Origin: Trichomonas vaginalis G3
Lineage: Eukaryota; Parabasalia; Trichomonadida; Trichomonadidae
Direction: 5' to 3'
Assembly (NCBI RefSeq): GCF_026262505.1
Contig: NC_067207.1
Coordinates: forward strand, 11,748,082 to 11,812,081
DNA: 64,000 nucleotides
Position 1 is the first letter of the stretch; each line of letters opens with the position of its first letter. The position numbers and the translations under genes are program-made. Of this stretch, positions 27,597-38,072 are shown piece after piece. Under the pieces are notes generated by a model that was not told where the DNA came from, searched no databases, and was given only the letters and a program-made list of their open reading frames with translations.

Positions 27597-30500
27597 CTAC
27601 AAAACAGAAATAAAATCATCATATATTGGAGCAAGCAAAGTATTATCAACTAAACTTCGTGGAAATTCAGAAAAGAACTTCTTAACTTCTTTTCTTCCGA
27701 CATTATTCGGTGGCAAACCAGAATAAAGACTACGAATTGCAGGAAGTAATGCATATAAATATGCTGATGACCATTTTGCGTTCTTAAAGACATCTACTAA
27801 AAAATTTCCAATTAATTCTTCTTCATCAGGGACTTTTATCTTCATTGTTGCAATAGAAGCCATAAACAAGAAAGTGGAGGTGAAGATAAACGAATTTGAT
27901 GGAGAAATTCTTAATAATGATTGAAATGCCGATTTATCGAAAACTGTTAAATTTGGAGAGTTCTGGAGATAGAACTGTAAATATGTTATCAGATTTATCC
28001 GCGAACTCATTAATATTGACGTACTTACAAGCTCATTTAACGTTTCAATCGGCAAAACAATCCGAACTTTCAAGAATTTGGTCATAATTGTTGGAGAATT
28101 GTATTGGCTGACTAAAGGTAAAGCATCGCGAGATTTAAATAACCTCAACTTCAATAATAAAATGAAATCTGAATCTTCAGGAGAAGGATCGATTGGATCC
28201 TTTGACATAAGTACAGGGAATATGTCTGACTTTTCGGATCCGACTGGCTCAAATGGAATGTTTTTCAGGAATTTTTCTTTTTGAAGCCAGAAATTACATT
28301 CGTCAAGGTCTCCACTAAGAGCAATCAATCTTTTGTAGGGAACTGAGAACATTGGATTCTTTCGAAGCAGTTTCATGCAATTTAGTCTGATAATATTCGG
28401 AGATTTCGATTTATCAACAGGGACGAACAAAGAAACGGCATTAATGACTTCATCTGTTGTCATTTTTGAGTAATCTGGTGATTTTGGTTTTTGGTATTTA
28501 TATCCTTCCAAAAATCTTTTGAGCCAGCAGACTTCTCCTGTATATTCCGGAGCATCCATGTTATGTTGCTTCAGTATTTCTCGAAATCTGATCTGAATTC
28601 GATAGGGTAAATTAGTTTTCAATTTTTCCGAAATTTCTTGGAAAATTTCTTCTCCAATCTTAGGACAGTTGCTTTCGAAGAGTAATGATAACTGATTCTC
28701 CTTATCCAAAACGTATTTCATCAATTTGGGGGTGTATTTCAAAATTATTCTCGTCGTACTCGGGTCATCAGTGATTAAATCATCCGAAAACTTGTTTAGA
28801 TTGTCTGGATATGTCCTATGCATGAGAATTGTCTGGTCAAAGAAAGCTGTTGCCAAAATTTTGATCGCAGTTTCGTTTGTGAACTTCATAATCTTTATTA
28901 TTGTATCGCAACACTTCTGTATTGGTCCAGAGAGTTGGTTATTCAAATGATAACTCAAATGGGCTAGCAAACTTTGCAAAGTGAAAATTGGCGAAATTTG
29001 GAGACATTTCGGAAGAATTTCCCATAGAAAAGCGATGTTTTCTATGAGATTTGTTGGTATTTTTTGGATAATTTTGAGAGCAGGAACAACAAGAGGTAAA
29101 GAATCAGCTAATTTGTATAATGGATTGAAAACAAGGTCAGAAGAGATAACCGTGTTGTATTTCGCAGATAATCTGAATATTTTCTCAATAGAAGGATTCG
29201 ATTTAAATGATGGATCTAATTCTGGATAAAATCCACTGCTTAAAATAGCAACAGCAAAGGATCCGATGTAAGAAACCATGTTGTTACTCAAGAACGGTAT
29301 GATTGAAGCGAAAAACATCATAATTGTCTGTAAAAATGACAAACTAAAAGAATATGAGTCCAAATTCTCGTAAATTGCGTAAAAAACAGGAATTATGTAG
29401 TCAGGATGTACCTTAAAGTTCAAGAAATTTGTTAAAATTGGGAGATCATTTAAAATACTTGTTTCATTAAAAAAATCTATGTTATATGTAATAGTTTTGA
29501 TGAATTTGTGGGTTAATTCATTCACAGGAATGAATATACTCGTAATTGCGTTGATTAATTCTTTAGAAATCCTTGGCAATTTGTTGACAAATTTGAAATA
29601 ATTGAAAAGCTCTATTTTATGAGCAATTGCGATAGATAGAGGTATGTCTGATATTATTTTGAGTAGTCTTATGTTGATATCTGGACTAGAATTCCTTGAA
29701 TTTACACATTGAACAAAAACCCACGAAGGAAGGTACTGAACCATTTGAAAAACAGAGTTCAGCTCATCTATTGTTAGAGAAAGAATAGAATGATGGTATT
29801 CTCCCGTCAAAAGTGGTAAATTTGAAGTAAATTCTGTAATAATAGCATTCCAAAGCCAGTGAGGCACAGAAATGCTTTGTAAAGTAAATTTCGGATTTTT
29901 TATGGCTTCAACTATTAAATTTAGAAAAGATGCGGATGGAATCGATTCTGAACTGAATTTTGGTATTTTGGAGAGATCTCCGTAGCTTGCGTAGTTCGCC
30001 CAACACTCAACAGCTAATGAATTCAAGTTTGGCTCTGTAAATATCGGTAATATATCGAATGGTTCGGCTTTTTTATTTCGAATGTAATAAGCAATGACGA
30101 CTAATGATTCCTCTATCAATGAAAACTTGTTGTCTTTGTTTTTTACGATGTTAAAGCATTCTTTTATGACTTTTTCGTGAAAATTATTGAAAGTTTCATC
30201 GCAAACTAACGATGGGCATGAGAATATGACAGATGCAAGCATGGAGATGAATTTTTCCTCGAATTTGTGAGAATTTAAATGAGACCACAGAAATGGGGAT
30301 AATAAAGCAGAATCTGACGCAATTAGAAAGCCAATAAGCTTAGCACATTGAGGGTTATTAGGTAGTAAGGTCATATATCCATCAACTATCTGTGGTTTGC
30401 AGGGAAGAATAATTCCTCCGCCTGCAGCTAAGAATTTCACAAAATTTTGTAAAAATATGTTATCAGTAGATATGAAATGCTTTTTGAAATTGATGTATGA

Positions 30501-30785
30501 TGTATATATCGTTATAAGTCGAGATTCAATTGGCAAAAATTGAAAAATAAACGAAAGTGTTGCAATAAATGTCATAGATATTGTGGGATCAAAATCATGC
30601 GTTGACATTTGATCTATTAGTTCGTAAAATGCGCTTTCTGCGTCTTCAACAGCTAAAAATTGTAAATAATATCCCAATCGAGAGCGTGAATTCATTATAG
30701 CGGATGTGTCGGAGTTTTTGTCCGAAATACATGCAAATGCATCTCGGACTTGACCAACAATCGCGTTGTATTGACTGCTTGACAA
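27597..30785 (-). CDS. Giant alpha-helical (HEAT-like) protein of unknown function
   Basis: An open frame of 1062 codons, helical throughout with Leu/Phe/Ile-rich repeats suggesting an alpha-solenoid; no named family. The 5' end is odd: the first codon of the frame here is TTG, an in-frame TGA lies shortly upstream and the first in-frame ATG is codon 31 (about 30695). The protein-like sequence before that ATG (YNAIVGQVRDAFACISDKN) suggests the true start was lost or is supplied from another frame, where a 75-codon ORF with an ATG ends at 30803. No trichomonad-type intron acceptor (ACTAACACACAG) is visible at the junction. Confidence 0.6.
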   Translation of the reverse strand: MSSSQYNAIVGQVRDAFACISDKNSDTSAIMNSRSRLGYYLQFLAVEDAESAFYELIDQMSTHDFDPTISMTFIATLSFIFQFLPIESRLITIYTSYINFKKHFISTDNIFLQNFVKFLAAGGGIILPCKPQIVDGYMTLLPNNPQCAKLIGFLIASDSALLSPFLWSHLNSHKFEEKFISMLASVIFSCPSLVCDETFNNFHEKVIKECFNIVKNKDNKFSLIEESLVVIAYYIRNKKAEPFDILPIFTEPNLNSLAVECWANYASYGDLSKIPKFSSESIPSASFLNLIVEAIKNPKFTLQSISVPHWLWNAIITEFTSNLPLLTGEYHHSILSLTIDELNSVFQMVQYLPSWVFVQCVNSRNSSPDINIRLLKIISDIPLSIAIAHKIELFNYFKFVNKLPRISKELINAITSIFIPVNELTHKFIKTITYNIDFFNETSILNDLPILTNFLNFKVHPDYIIPVFYAIYENLDSYSFSLSFLQTIMMFFASIIPFLSNNMVSYIGSFAVAILSSGFYPELDPSFKSNPSIEKIFRLSAKYNTVISSDLVFNPLYKLADSLPLVVPALKIIQKIPTNLIENIAFLWEILPKCLQISPIFTLQSLLAHLSYHLNNQLSGPIQKCCDTIIKIMKFTNETAIKILATAFFDQTILMHRTYPDNLNKFSDDLITDDPSTTRIILKYTPKLMKYVLDKENQLSLLFESNCPKIGEEIFQEISEKLKTNLPYRIQIRFREILKQHNMDAPEYTGEVCWLKRFLEGYKYQKPKSPDYSKMTTDEVINAVSLFVPVDKSKSPNIIRLNCMKLLRKNPMFSVPYKRLIALSGDLDECNFWLQKEKFLKNIPFEPVGSEKSDIFPVLMSKDPIDPSPEDSDFILLLKLRLFKSRDALPLVSQYNSPTIMTKFLKVRIVLPIETLNELVSTSILMSSRINLITYLQFYLQNSPNLTVFDKSAFQSLLRISPSNSFIFTSTFLFMASIATMKIKVPDEEELIGNFLVDVFKNAKWSSAYLYALLPAIRSLYSGLPPNNVGRKEVKKFFSEFPRSLVDNTLLAPIYDDFISVL

Positions 30786-31602
30786 ATCGAAATAAAAAAA
30801 AATTATACGATTATTTTTCTCTCAAATTGAAAAATCTTTGTAAAACAATTCTCCGGCAGATCAAAGTGTTTTCGGAAGACAATTCCGGATAGTATTGATG
30901 GCACCAGATTTACCATTTTTCCTATAATATTATAGTTGAAATTTTGAAATTGTAAAGAAGATTCTTTCAAATATGAGAGACATCTGCATAAACGAATTAC
31001 AGACATATTCTCTCGATCATTGCTGGCCAAGCAACCATGTTACACTAGAGCAGAGTTCTTCTGAGGCTTCTCATCAAATGAGAGATTTCGAAAAAAACTC
31101 TTCCTTATTTGATTAATCACAGAATCCTAGGTTCTTTAGGAACCACAAAAGAGTATTAAGAGTACTTTAGGGCAATGTCATTACGAAATCTCTCATTCAA
31201 CTGGAAACTTCATAATGAGCATTGCCAATTTCGAGTGAACATTCTCCATTTTTGTGTGTGGCATTATATTTGTCTTTGTGTCGATAATTCAAAAAAAAAA
31301 GTCGACATTAACTTGAAATATTTATTAATTTTGAGATCATTAATATAATTATATCTTTTTTGAATTAAAAACCTTTGTATTAGGAATTGTGAACTATTCA
31401 AAATCGAAATTATTAATTATCGCTTTTTGTTTATTTATTAATATTTTAATAGGAAGAAAATTTGAAAGTTTTTTTGAATATGATTGAATTTTCTGAAAAC
31501 ATTGAATTCTCTCAACTTGTTCATTATGAAAGATGATCAATTCTATAATACGTGTGAGCTCATATATATAGATAGAAATGATATGGCATCACCATCAGAT
31601 GA
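30786..31602. other. Intergenic region with an inverted repeat
   Basis: Contains a minus-strand ORF of 75 codons (30803-31030) that may be linked to the gene to its left, and an inverted repeat: AATGAGAGATTTCG at 31078-31091 and its reverse complement at 31183-31196, with an inner palindrome GGTTCTTTAGGAACC. It may be a small transposon remnant. Confidence 0.45.
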
Positions 31603-32634
31603 ATGTTATACCAAATACTATTAAATAGACTTTCAGAACTTGAAAATGCAAGAAAGTTTGATTGGACGGAATTTTATAACAGTACTGTTAAAGTTGAAAA
31701 GACGCAAATCAGATCAGCATTTTCAGATACAACCAGTTCTAACAGTTATTACATATTTATATGTTTTTTTAAAGGGTGTAAAGATAATGGTGCAATATAC
31801 ATTAAAAGATCTCACAATATCTGCACTCTACTTGAGGATTCTATTTTTAATAATTGTAGCTCTACATCAAATGGAGGATCAGTTTTTTATGATTGCAGAG
31901 AAGGAGGACAATTTGTTCAACAAAGAACATGTTGTTGTAAATCAATCGCGCTGGATTCCATAGCATTTATGCAATGGATTAAACCATCATTTTCTTCCAA
32001 AAACTATGCTTTTGATATTTCTGTTTCTAATTGCGGAGTTAATGAAACATTTGGAAAGAAAACATTTGGTTTTACATGGGGCGAACTTCTTGTTTCCAGA
32101 ATCAATAGCACATTCAATAAATGCAATCAAATGTCATCAATAAAAAATACTCTTTCAGGAAGTTCAGGCACATGCAATTTCTCAACATTCAGAGAAAACA
32201 ATCAAACTGGGACTATATCACTTGGATTCAATTGGTATCGTGGATTAACTCAATATATAGAAACTATTTCATATTGTAATGTTATTGGAAATAAATGCGG
32301 AACTGGTAGTTACCAAGTTCTGTTCCTTTCCGATTACACAACTAATGTTGATAACTGTATATTTGTAAATAACACTGCAAAGTATATGTTTTCGGAATAT
32401 TATGGATTTCATAATTTGACTATATCAGATTCATATGTTGAATCAACGCCAGAATTAAATGGATGTGGAACTGTTACATTTACTAATTTAAAACAAAATT
32501 ATAACTTTAATGAATTTTCCCAATTATTCACAGATAAATGTTTCATAGATCCAAAAGAAATCTCAAATAATTTATCTTATCTTTCTAAATATGCAAAAAC
32601 TTATTTGCAGGAATATATTTTCATTAAAAAATAA
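31603..32634 (+). CDS. Beta-helix surface-protein-like protein, N-terminus probably damaged
   Basis: 343 residues from the ATG at 31603, rich in Cys, Asn and Ser with beta-helix rungs such as LLEDSIFNNCSSTSNGGSVF and NVDNCIFVNNTAKYMF. Same family as the 20958 gene: the NNC, SNGG and NNTAK motifs recur. Just upstream, short peptides in other frames (FSENIEFSQLVHYER, then YNTCELIYIDRNDMASPSDE) look like coding sequence, so the original start was probably further upstream and the gene has been shifted out of frame. No membrane anchor is visible. Confidence 0.6.
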   Translation: MLYQILLNRLSELENARKFDWTEFYNSTVKVEKTQIRSAFSDTTSSNSYYIFICFFKGCKDNGAIYIKRSHNICTLLEDSIFNNCSSTSNGGSVFYDCREGGQFVQQRTCCCKSIALDSIAFMQWIKPSFSSKNYAFDISVSNCGVNETFGKKTFGFTWGELLVSRINSTFNKCNQMSSIKNTLSGSSGTCNFSTFRENNQTGTISLGFNWYRGLTQYIETISYCNVIGNKCGTGSYQVLFLSDYTTNVDNCIFVNNTAKYMFSEYYGFHNLTISDSYVESTPELNGCGTVTFTNLKQNYNFNEFSQLFTDKCFIDPKEISNNLSYLSKYAKTYLQEYIFIKK

Positions 32635-33116
32635 TTTCATTATTTATTGACCTTTTTGCTAACAAAGAATAGATAATATCCATTTTTATAAACATTTGAT
32701 CTAATATGATATTCCTTTAGCATTGTTTGTTGAATGAGAATATTAAAATCATCAGCTATCCTGTGTGTTAAATTCAATTGAGTTTGAATATTCTAACCAC
32801 AACTAATAGGTAATATAGAATGCACACATATCTAATCGAATTGTTAGTAATTGATTGAAATGAAATTTTGATATGTGCAAATTAGTGAATCAACCAGTAA
32901 TATATTTTCAAAATTTGTTCTAGTAAATCATTGGGGTCTAATTCTTCTGTTAATTTATCAATTTTGAAATTTCTCGTAATGAAACATGTGATTTCAGACA
33001 TATGTTGTACGAGGGAAGTTACTTTATTTGTTGTGGTCATTCTCTTTTTATATGTTTCACTATGATTACATTGTAAATTTGTAAACGGTTTCCAAGAAAT
33101 TTACATCAATAAAAGA
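32635..33116. other. Intergenic spacer before the calmodulin-like gene
   Basis: About 480 bases, AT-rich, no gene. The likely initiator region of the calmodulin-like gene, ACATCAATAAAAGA, is directly before its ATG. Confidence 0.45.
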
Positions 33117-33566
33117 ATGGTAGAGACTCTTACTGCTGACCAAATTCAGGAATTCCGCCAGGCCTTCGATATCATCGACAGAAACGGTGATGGAGTTATC
33201 ACTGTTGATGATCTTGCCGCTGTTATGAGGGCAATCGGCCAATCCCCAACAGCTAACGAATTACAAGACATGATCAGAGAAGTTGATGCTGATGGAAACG
33301 ACACAATCGACTTCACTGAGTTCCTTGCTTTAATGTCTCGCCAAATGAGACAGTCTGATATCGAAGACGAGCTCAGAGAAGCATTCAGAGTTTTCGATCG
33401 CGATACTGACGGCTTTATTACACCAAACGAGCTCAGATCTCTCTTGATCAGCTTGGGCCTTGACTCATCTGCTGAAGTTGTTCGCAGAATGATCAATGAA
33501 GCTGATAAGAATAGAGATGGAAAGATTGATTATGCCGAATTTCGTGCTCTTGCCCTCGGAAAGTAA
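33117..33566 (+). CDS. Calmodulin-like EF-hand protein
   Basis: 149 residues, the exact calmodulin length, with four EF-hands: loops D21-D32 ([12 protein letters not shown]), D57-E68 ([12 protein letters not shown]), D94-E105 ([12 protein letters not shown]) and D130-E141 ([12 protein letters not shown]). The central linker [20 protein letters not shown] matches calmodulin. Deviations: loop 1 ends in Asp rather than Glu, and loop 2 has Asp in place of the invariant Gly at position 6, so the N-lobe may bind Ca2+ weakly. GC-rich codon choice suggests strong expression. The stop overlaps TAAA. Confidence 0.92.
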   Translation: MVETLTADQIQEFRQAFDIIDRNGDGVITVDDLAAVMRAIGQSPTANELQDMIREVDADGNDTIDFTEFLALMSRQMRQSDIEDELREAFRVFDRDTDGFITPNELRSLLISLGLDSSAEVVRRMINEADKNRDGKIDYAEFRALALGK

Positions 33567-33737
33567 AAATTGTTCTCATCTTTATTTAATTACAAAACTT
33601 AAAACTACAAAAATTCAATATTACATTTCAGTTTAGTTCAAAACTAAAAATCAGCTTATGTCTTTGAGTACTTAGTATTAAAATCATACGAATTGTTTAT
33701 TTACCAAGTAGTTTTGAGTATTATTATCGGATATATT

Positions 33738-34124
33738 TTATTTTTTCTTATTTTGTTTCTTCTTAAGGAGTTCTGAAATTTTCGAAAGGTTACTTTCGAT
33801 TCTTTCAAGGGAATCCTCTGTTTTCTGGGAGCTTTTATCGAGCATTTCGATTTCTTGATCTAATATGTGTCTTTGTTCAGTAAATAAGTCGTTAATATGA
33901 TGGTAAACATTATTTGCTGTCTGAGTTACATTTTGATCTTCAACCACAATGTTTTCAAATGGGTAATACTTGAAGCTTTCGAAAGGTTCGAAATCTATGC
34001 TCTTTTGAGCGAAAGTTCGATTGGAAAAATTGCAAATTCTAGTGGCTTTGTTTGTAATATCCTTACCCCCTTGATCTGGCTCTACAAATAAGCTCCTGTC
34101 TTCGACGCCATTATGCTGTGACAT
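33738..34124 (-). CDS. Small coiled-coil protein, unknown
   Basis: 128 residues. The N-terminal half is not structured in an obvious way (MSQHNGVEDRSLFVEPDQGG); the C-terminal half is a heptad-rich coiled coil (HILDQEIEMLDKSSQKTEDS) ending in a Lys-rich tail. No transmembrane segment, so it is not a typical SNARE. Function unknown. Confidence 0.6.
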   Translation of the reverse strand: MSQHNGVEDRSLFVEPDQGGKDITNKATRICNFSNRTFAQKSIDFEPFESFKYYPFENIVVEDQNVTQTANNVYHHINDLFTEQRHILDQEIEMLDKSSQKTEDSLERIESNLSKISELLKKKQNKKK

Positions 34125-34510
34125 TTCTAATTAAATCCATTCACGAGCATCAAATTATTTACAATAATCGTCGCATCATAAATTTCCAGATAATAGTTCT
34201 ACTATGCATTGCATGCCATATTCAATCTATTTTTTCATTTTCATTCCATAAAATTTTGAGAATAATTTTAAAATTTTTAAAATTGATATTTATAAAGCAT
34301 TTTATAAATAAATATAATTATTTCCCACAATATAAATCTTTTTGCATTGAAATATATAAAATAGATGTTAATTTAGAAATTTCAGATCTTTTTTGATAAG
34401 AAAAACATATTATTTGATGGTATTAATAAAAAATCTAGATAGTTATGTTTATTTTCCAACTCTAGCTGTTACAAAAAAAAAATAATAATAAATTATTATT
34501 TGTTTCTTTT
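34125..34510. other. Intergenic spacer, 0.4 kb
   Basis: AT-rich; contains the leader of the coiled-coil gene and the 3' flank of the AP-3 gene. No other feature seen. Confidence 0.4.
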
Positions 34511-36619
34511 CTAAAGGAAGAATTCATTATTTTCTTTTTCATCATCTTTAGCTTCTTCCTCTTCCACTTCTTCTTCCTCTTCTTCATCAACCTCTTCCTC
34601 TTCTTCTACCTCATATTCAGCACCAGAATCAGATCCGACGAAGAATTCATTCAATGTCTGTTTCCTTTCATCATTTGACTCTTCTTCATCGTCATCGTCA
34701 TCGTCTCCGAAGGCAGATTTCGGTTTTCTGACAGAATCAACAGGAAGTTGTTCAACAGGTGCCCAATCAGGTACAGGCTCGTAACCAGGGATTTCGTGGT
34801 TGAACAGGTTAGATAATGTTCCCAATGCGAAGTTGTTTTGTTCCTCACTTTGCGCCCAAACAGGAATTTGTCGTGGTTGGAACATAATTTCAGGTAATTT
34901 CGCTTTGAGCTTCTCTGTTTTTGTGCTTGTGATGCTGAACAGGAATCCCGCTCTGTCCCTGATATCAAATTCGACATCGTTTTGACCCATCTTCAAAATA
35001 AATTCAGGAATCTTGGAATCTGTTCCAGAAACAATGACTTTCGCAGCTAATGCCAAGCTTTGGAGTCTGACATCTGGATGCTGCTCATTGTATGTCTTTG
35101 CAATCACTCTAAGAAGCTGTGGACCAAATTCTGGATGAGAAACGTGACAATCTCCAACGATAGACAAAATTGCGGCCTTTGCTTGTGGATCTTTGAGTGT
35201 TGTGAACTTGCGGGCCAATGACCTGATTGCGCTCTTCTCATCGCTTGACATCGTGTTCCTTCTGAGGATGTGTGCGATCGATAAAATGCAATCTGTCAAG
35301 ATTTTGCCGTCAAGTTGGCCAATTAACTGTAGTAAGTGGTTCAATGCTGGTACTGCGATGTTGTCGTTGGTCATGGCTATCTTGCCGATCGTTTTAACTG
35401 CATCGGAAGCGAAATCTAGATTTGTACTTCCGGAATACGTAGAAAGTTGCTCGAGAACTTGTTTTGCGTTGGCTGGGAGAACAAGACATGACAAAAGCTT
35501 GAGCTTGAGGCTCTTGACTTCTGGTAAATCCGTTCTTCTGACGTAGAAATGATTAATATGAGGAATAAAGATATGCTTGTACTTGGAAGAGACGGTAAGA
35601 ATGAAATTGATTGCAATTTTGGCTGTAATTTGTGAATCGTAAATAAGCCTAACGAGTGGTCTTGCGACAGATGAAATCATTGATGCGGGAGCGCAATAGT
35701 AAATGAGAGCTGCAGCTGCAAGAACGACAGCGGAGTTCTGGGACATAAGTAATTTCTTTGCCGTATGTAGTAATAATGATAAATCTGGAGATATATTTTC
35801 TGTCTGTTCTGATTCGTCCCAGAAAGCAGCGTTTGACTCATCCTCTGGGACTTCAGTTGGGTTCTTGAAGCAATAACGAGAATAGACTGTTAAAGATCTT
35901 AAAGAGTAAACTTGGCCCCATTCGTCCATTTTTTCCATATTGTGGCACATCCATCTGAACTTTGAGTGAAGAAGCTCAATAGCGTCAGGGCAGAGTGTCC
36001 AATATGCAGCAATTGCACCGGAAAATGAAATTGGACTATCATCGTTCAAAAGTCGCTCAAGAATTGGTAAATATTGCTCTGTTTCTGTTTCATCCTCTGA
36101 TAATTCGGCTGCTTTGATAATTGCATAAGCAGCTACTTTCTTAACATAAGGATTTGTATCTCCAGCAACTTGAACAATGGCATCTCTTATTGTTGGAAGA
36201 ATTTCACGCGAACGGATTGTAGACAAGACTTTTAATGCAAGAGCTCTTACTATTGGATCGGAATCTTGTAACGATTTTTGGAATGTATTGATAGATAATA
36301 CGATGAAATCGATAGCTTCGTCAGAGTAATGATTTAAAAAGATATATGCAAGCTGGCGGCTCAAATAATCATTTGAAGCTATTTCTTGAATGACTAAAGG
36401 AGCAAAATGAGAAACATCTTGACCTTTAGAAATCAAAACAATCAACATTTTCATTGCACTTGTGTGGTCGGCTGCATTTGGTGAAGCAAATAAAGATTCA
36501 ACCGCAGAAATCGAATCTTCTTCTGGAACTTCTTTGACTGGTTCTGGAATATACTCAACAGGTTCGTTTTTGACCTCAGGAGTGAATCCACTCGAACCAT
36601 ACGAACCTAAATTCGACAT
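34511..36619 (-). CDS. AP-3 adaptor complex beta subunit
   Basis: 702 residues from MSNLGSYGSSGF. The trunk is the adaptin HEAT solenoid and matches AP-3 beta: AMKMLIVLISKGQDVSHFAP, SRQLAYIFLNHYSDEAIDF, IVRALALKVLSTIR and NPYVKKVAAYAIIKA. AP-3 sorts cargo from endosomes to lysosome-type organelles. The C-terminus is a very acidic hinge (DDDDDEEESNDER, then EEEEVDEEEEEEVEEEE), as in AP-3 beta, but the ear domain usual in the ~1000-residue animal proteins is absent. The start 36619 is chosen because the frame's first 19 codons have no adaptin character. Confidence 0.88.
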   Translation of the reverse strand: MSNLGSYGSSGFTPEVKNEPVEYIPEPVKEVPEEDSISAVESLFASPNAADHTSAMKMLIVLISKGQDVSHFAPLVIQEIASNDYLSRQLAYIFLNHYSDEAIDFIVLSINTFQKSLQDSDPIVRALALKVLSTIRSREILPTIRDAIVQVAGDTNPYVKKVAAYAIIKAAELSEDETETEQYLPILERLLNDDSPISFSGAIAAYWTLCPDAIELLHSKFRWMCHNMEKMDEWGQVYSLRSLTVYSRYCFKNPTEVPEDESNAAFWDESEQTENISPDLSLLLHTAKKLLMSQNSAVVLAAAALIYYCAPASMISSVARPLVRLIYDSQITAKIAINFILTVSSKYKHIFIPHINHFYVRRTDLPEVKSLKLKLLSCLVLPANAKQVLEQLSTYSGSTNLDFASDAVKTIGKIAMTNDNIAVPALNHLLQLIGQLDGKILTDCILSIAHILRRNTMSSDEKSAIRSLARKFTTLKDPQAKAAILSIVGDCHVSHPEFGPQLLRVIAKTYNEQHPDVRLQSLALAAKVIVSGTDSKIPEFILKMGQNDVEFDIRDRAGFLFSITSTKTEKLKAKLPEIMFQPRQIPVWAQSEEQNNFALGTLSNLFNHEIPGYEPVPDWAPVEQLPVDSVRKPKSAFGDDDDDDEEESNDERKQTLNEFFVGSDSGAEYEVEEEEEVDEEEEEEVEEEEAKDDEKENNEFFL

Positions 36620-37010
36620 TCGAATTTGAAGGCGTGAAAATAAAAAGTGCTTTGAAAATATATTAAATTGATGCAATGTTATGTGTTAAATATAAAAATC
36701 ATAAAATGAAGACGTGTTATAAATTTGACACTTATCTGATTTATCGTTGTTTTGGATAGACTGTAGTTCAATCTTGATAAAATAATCATCAGTGTATTGT
36801 ACACTAGCATTTTAATTCAATTATTATCTGCATCTCACAATTTTATGTTGCTTAAAAAAAGAAGATTAAAATTTGTGTCTGCTGCTATATCTAGATGGGA
36901 ATTATTATGCGTTCAATGTACTCTAACTTTTTAGTTGCCACGAGAAAAAAAAATGCTAAAAAAAGTAAAACTAGCATTTTAAAAAGATCGTAAACAAGAA
37001 TAATCTTTTA
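36620..37010. other. Intergenic spacer left of a transposon
   Basis: About 390 bases, AT-rich, no gene. It ends with the left target-site copy AATCTTTTA (37002-37010). Confidence 0.5.
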
Positions 37011-37978
37011 TATACATGGCACGGCGGGCACAAAAAGTGACAAAATAGAATACCTATGGTGGCAAGACAAAGGAAACATTTTTGTAAGGCAAACATTATA
37101 TCAAATACCTTTACTTTGTAATAAGAAATATAATTATCACGAAATTACAAATAAATATTGTTTAATATAATTAATAGCAAAATTGTTTTTTATTATTTCC
37201 CTTAAGACCTTACTTATTAAGTATACGTATAACAAGCTTGTACTGCATGTATTAGTTAATAGAACAAAAGAAAATGAGCTCAAATGAAAAAAAATTTCAT
37301 GCTATTTTGGAAATATGCATATTCGAAGTATGAGAGTTGTAAACACTGAGAATTTTAAGCTTTGGTTGATGATAGTCTTTAATTTTTCTTGAAGTAGTAA
37401 ATTATTTGATATGAAAATTTAATGGCCAGCATAATCAATCGTGCGTTTCGTTTCTTGATTGAGAAACAATGATTGTGTGCTAATGAATTATTGCGTCTGA
37501 CAGGTTATGATTATGGATACCTGAAATTAAGCTTTTATGGGAAACATCACCGAGCGCCATTTGGCGCCCCTAATGCTGTTTATATCGGTATGATTAAGGA
37601 GCTTTCTTATGCACTTTCATCACTTGAACTTGAACGCTACAAGATATATGCCCCCCTCCCAATGGGAGGTGGGAGCAAAAATTGAAATGTTTACATTGAT
37701 TTTTGAATACTTTACAAGCACCCCTCCCAGTGGGCGCGGGCGCAAGTGATCGGGTCAAAAAAAATCATAAAAATATTCAAAATTGCGATTTTAATAGATG
37801 TTTAAGAAGTAAATTTATTAATAACGATATTTCATAGTACAAAATGTGTTCAATCTCTTTGTAAATCATTCAAAAAAATCAAAAGAATTTCCAAAATTCA
37901 ATTTTTTTAGTAAAATTTAAAATATAAGAAAGTATCGCCGCTGGCACCAAAAAAGTAGCGCCCATCGTGCCATGTATA
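37011..37978. mobile_element. Non-autonomous DNA transposon, 968 bp, 9-bp target duplication
   Basis: Ends are exact 13-bp inverted repeats TATACATGGCACG/CGTGCCATGTATA, extending imperfectly into GGGC. They are flanked by the direct duplication AATCTTTTA at 37002-37010 and 37979-37987. A 9-bp duplication fits MULE-type elements. The interior has GC-rich palindromes (GCGCCATTTGGCGC near 37551; two CCCCTCCCA(A/G)TGGG blocks near 37650 and 37715) and no transposase. A 70-codon frame at 37473 is not gene-like. The insertion lies about 95 bases before the CYRI start codon. Confidence 0.85.
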
Positions 37979-38072
37979 AATCTTTTACTTTTTGCACTAT
38001 GGTCTTGTGAAATTTCGAACACTTCTGAAATCAGCTATTGTAAAGTACACAATCCAGTTTTTCTTTAAATTC

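Noticed and set aside
37473-37685. 70-codon ORF inside the 968-bp transposon
   Set aside because: It spans palindromic non-coding DNA and resembles no protein; no transposase character.
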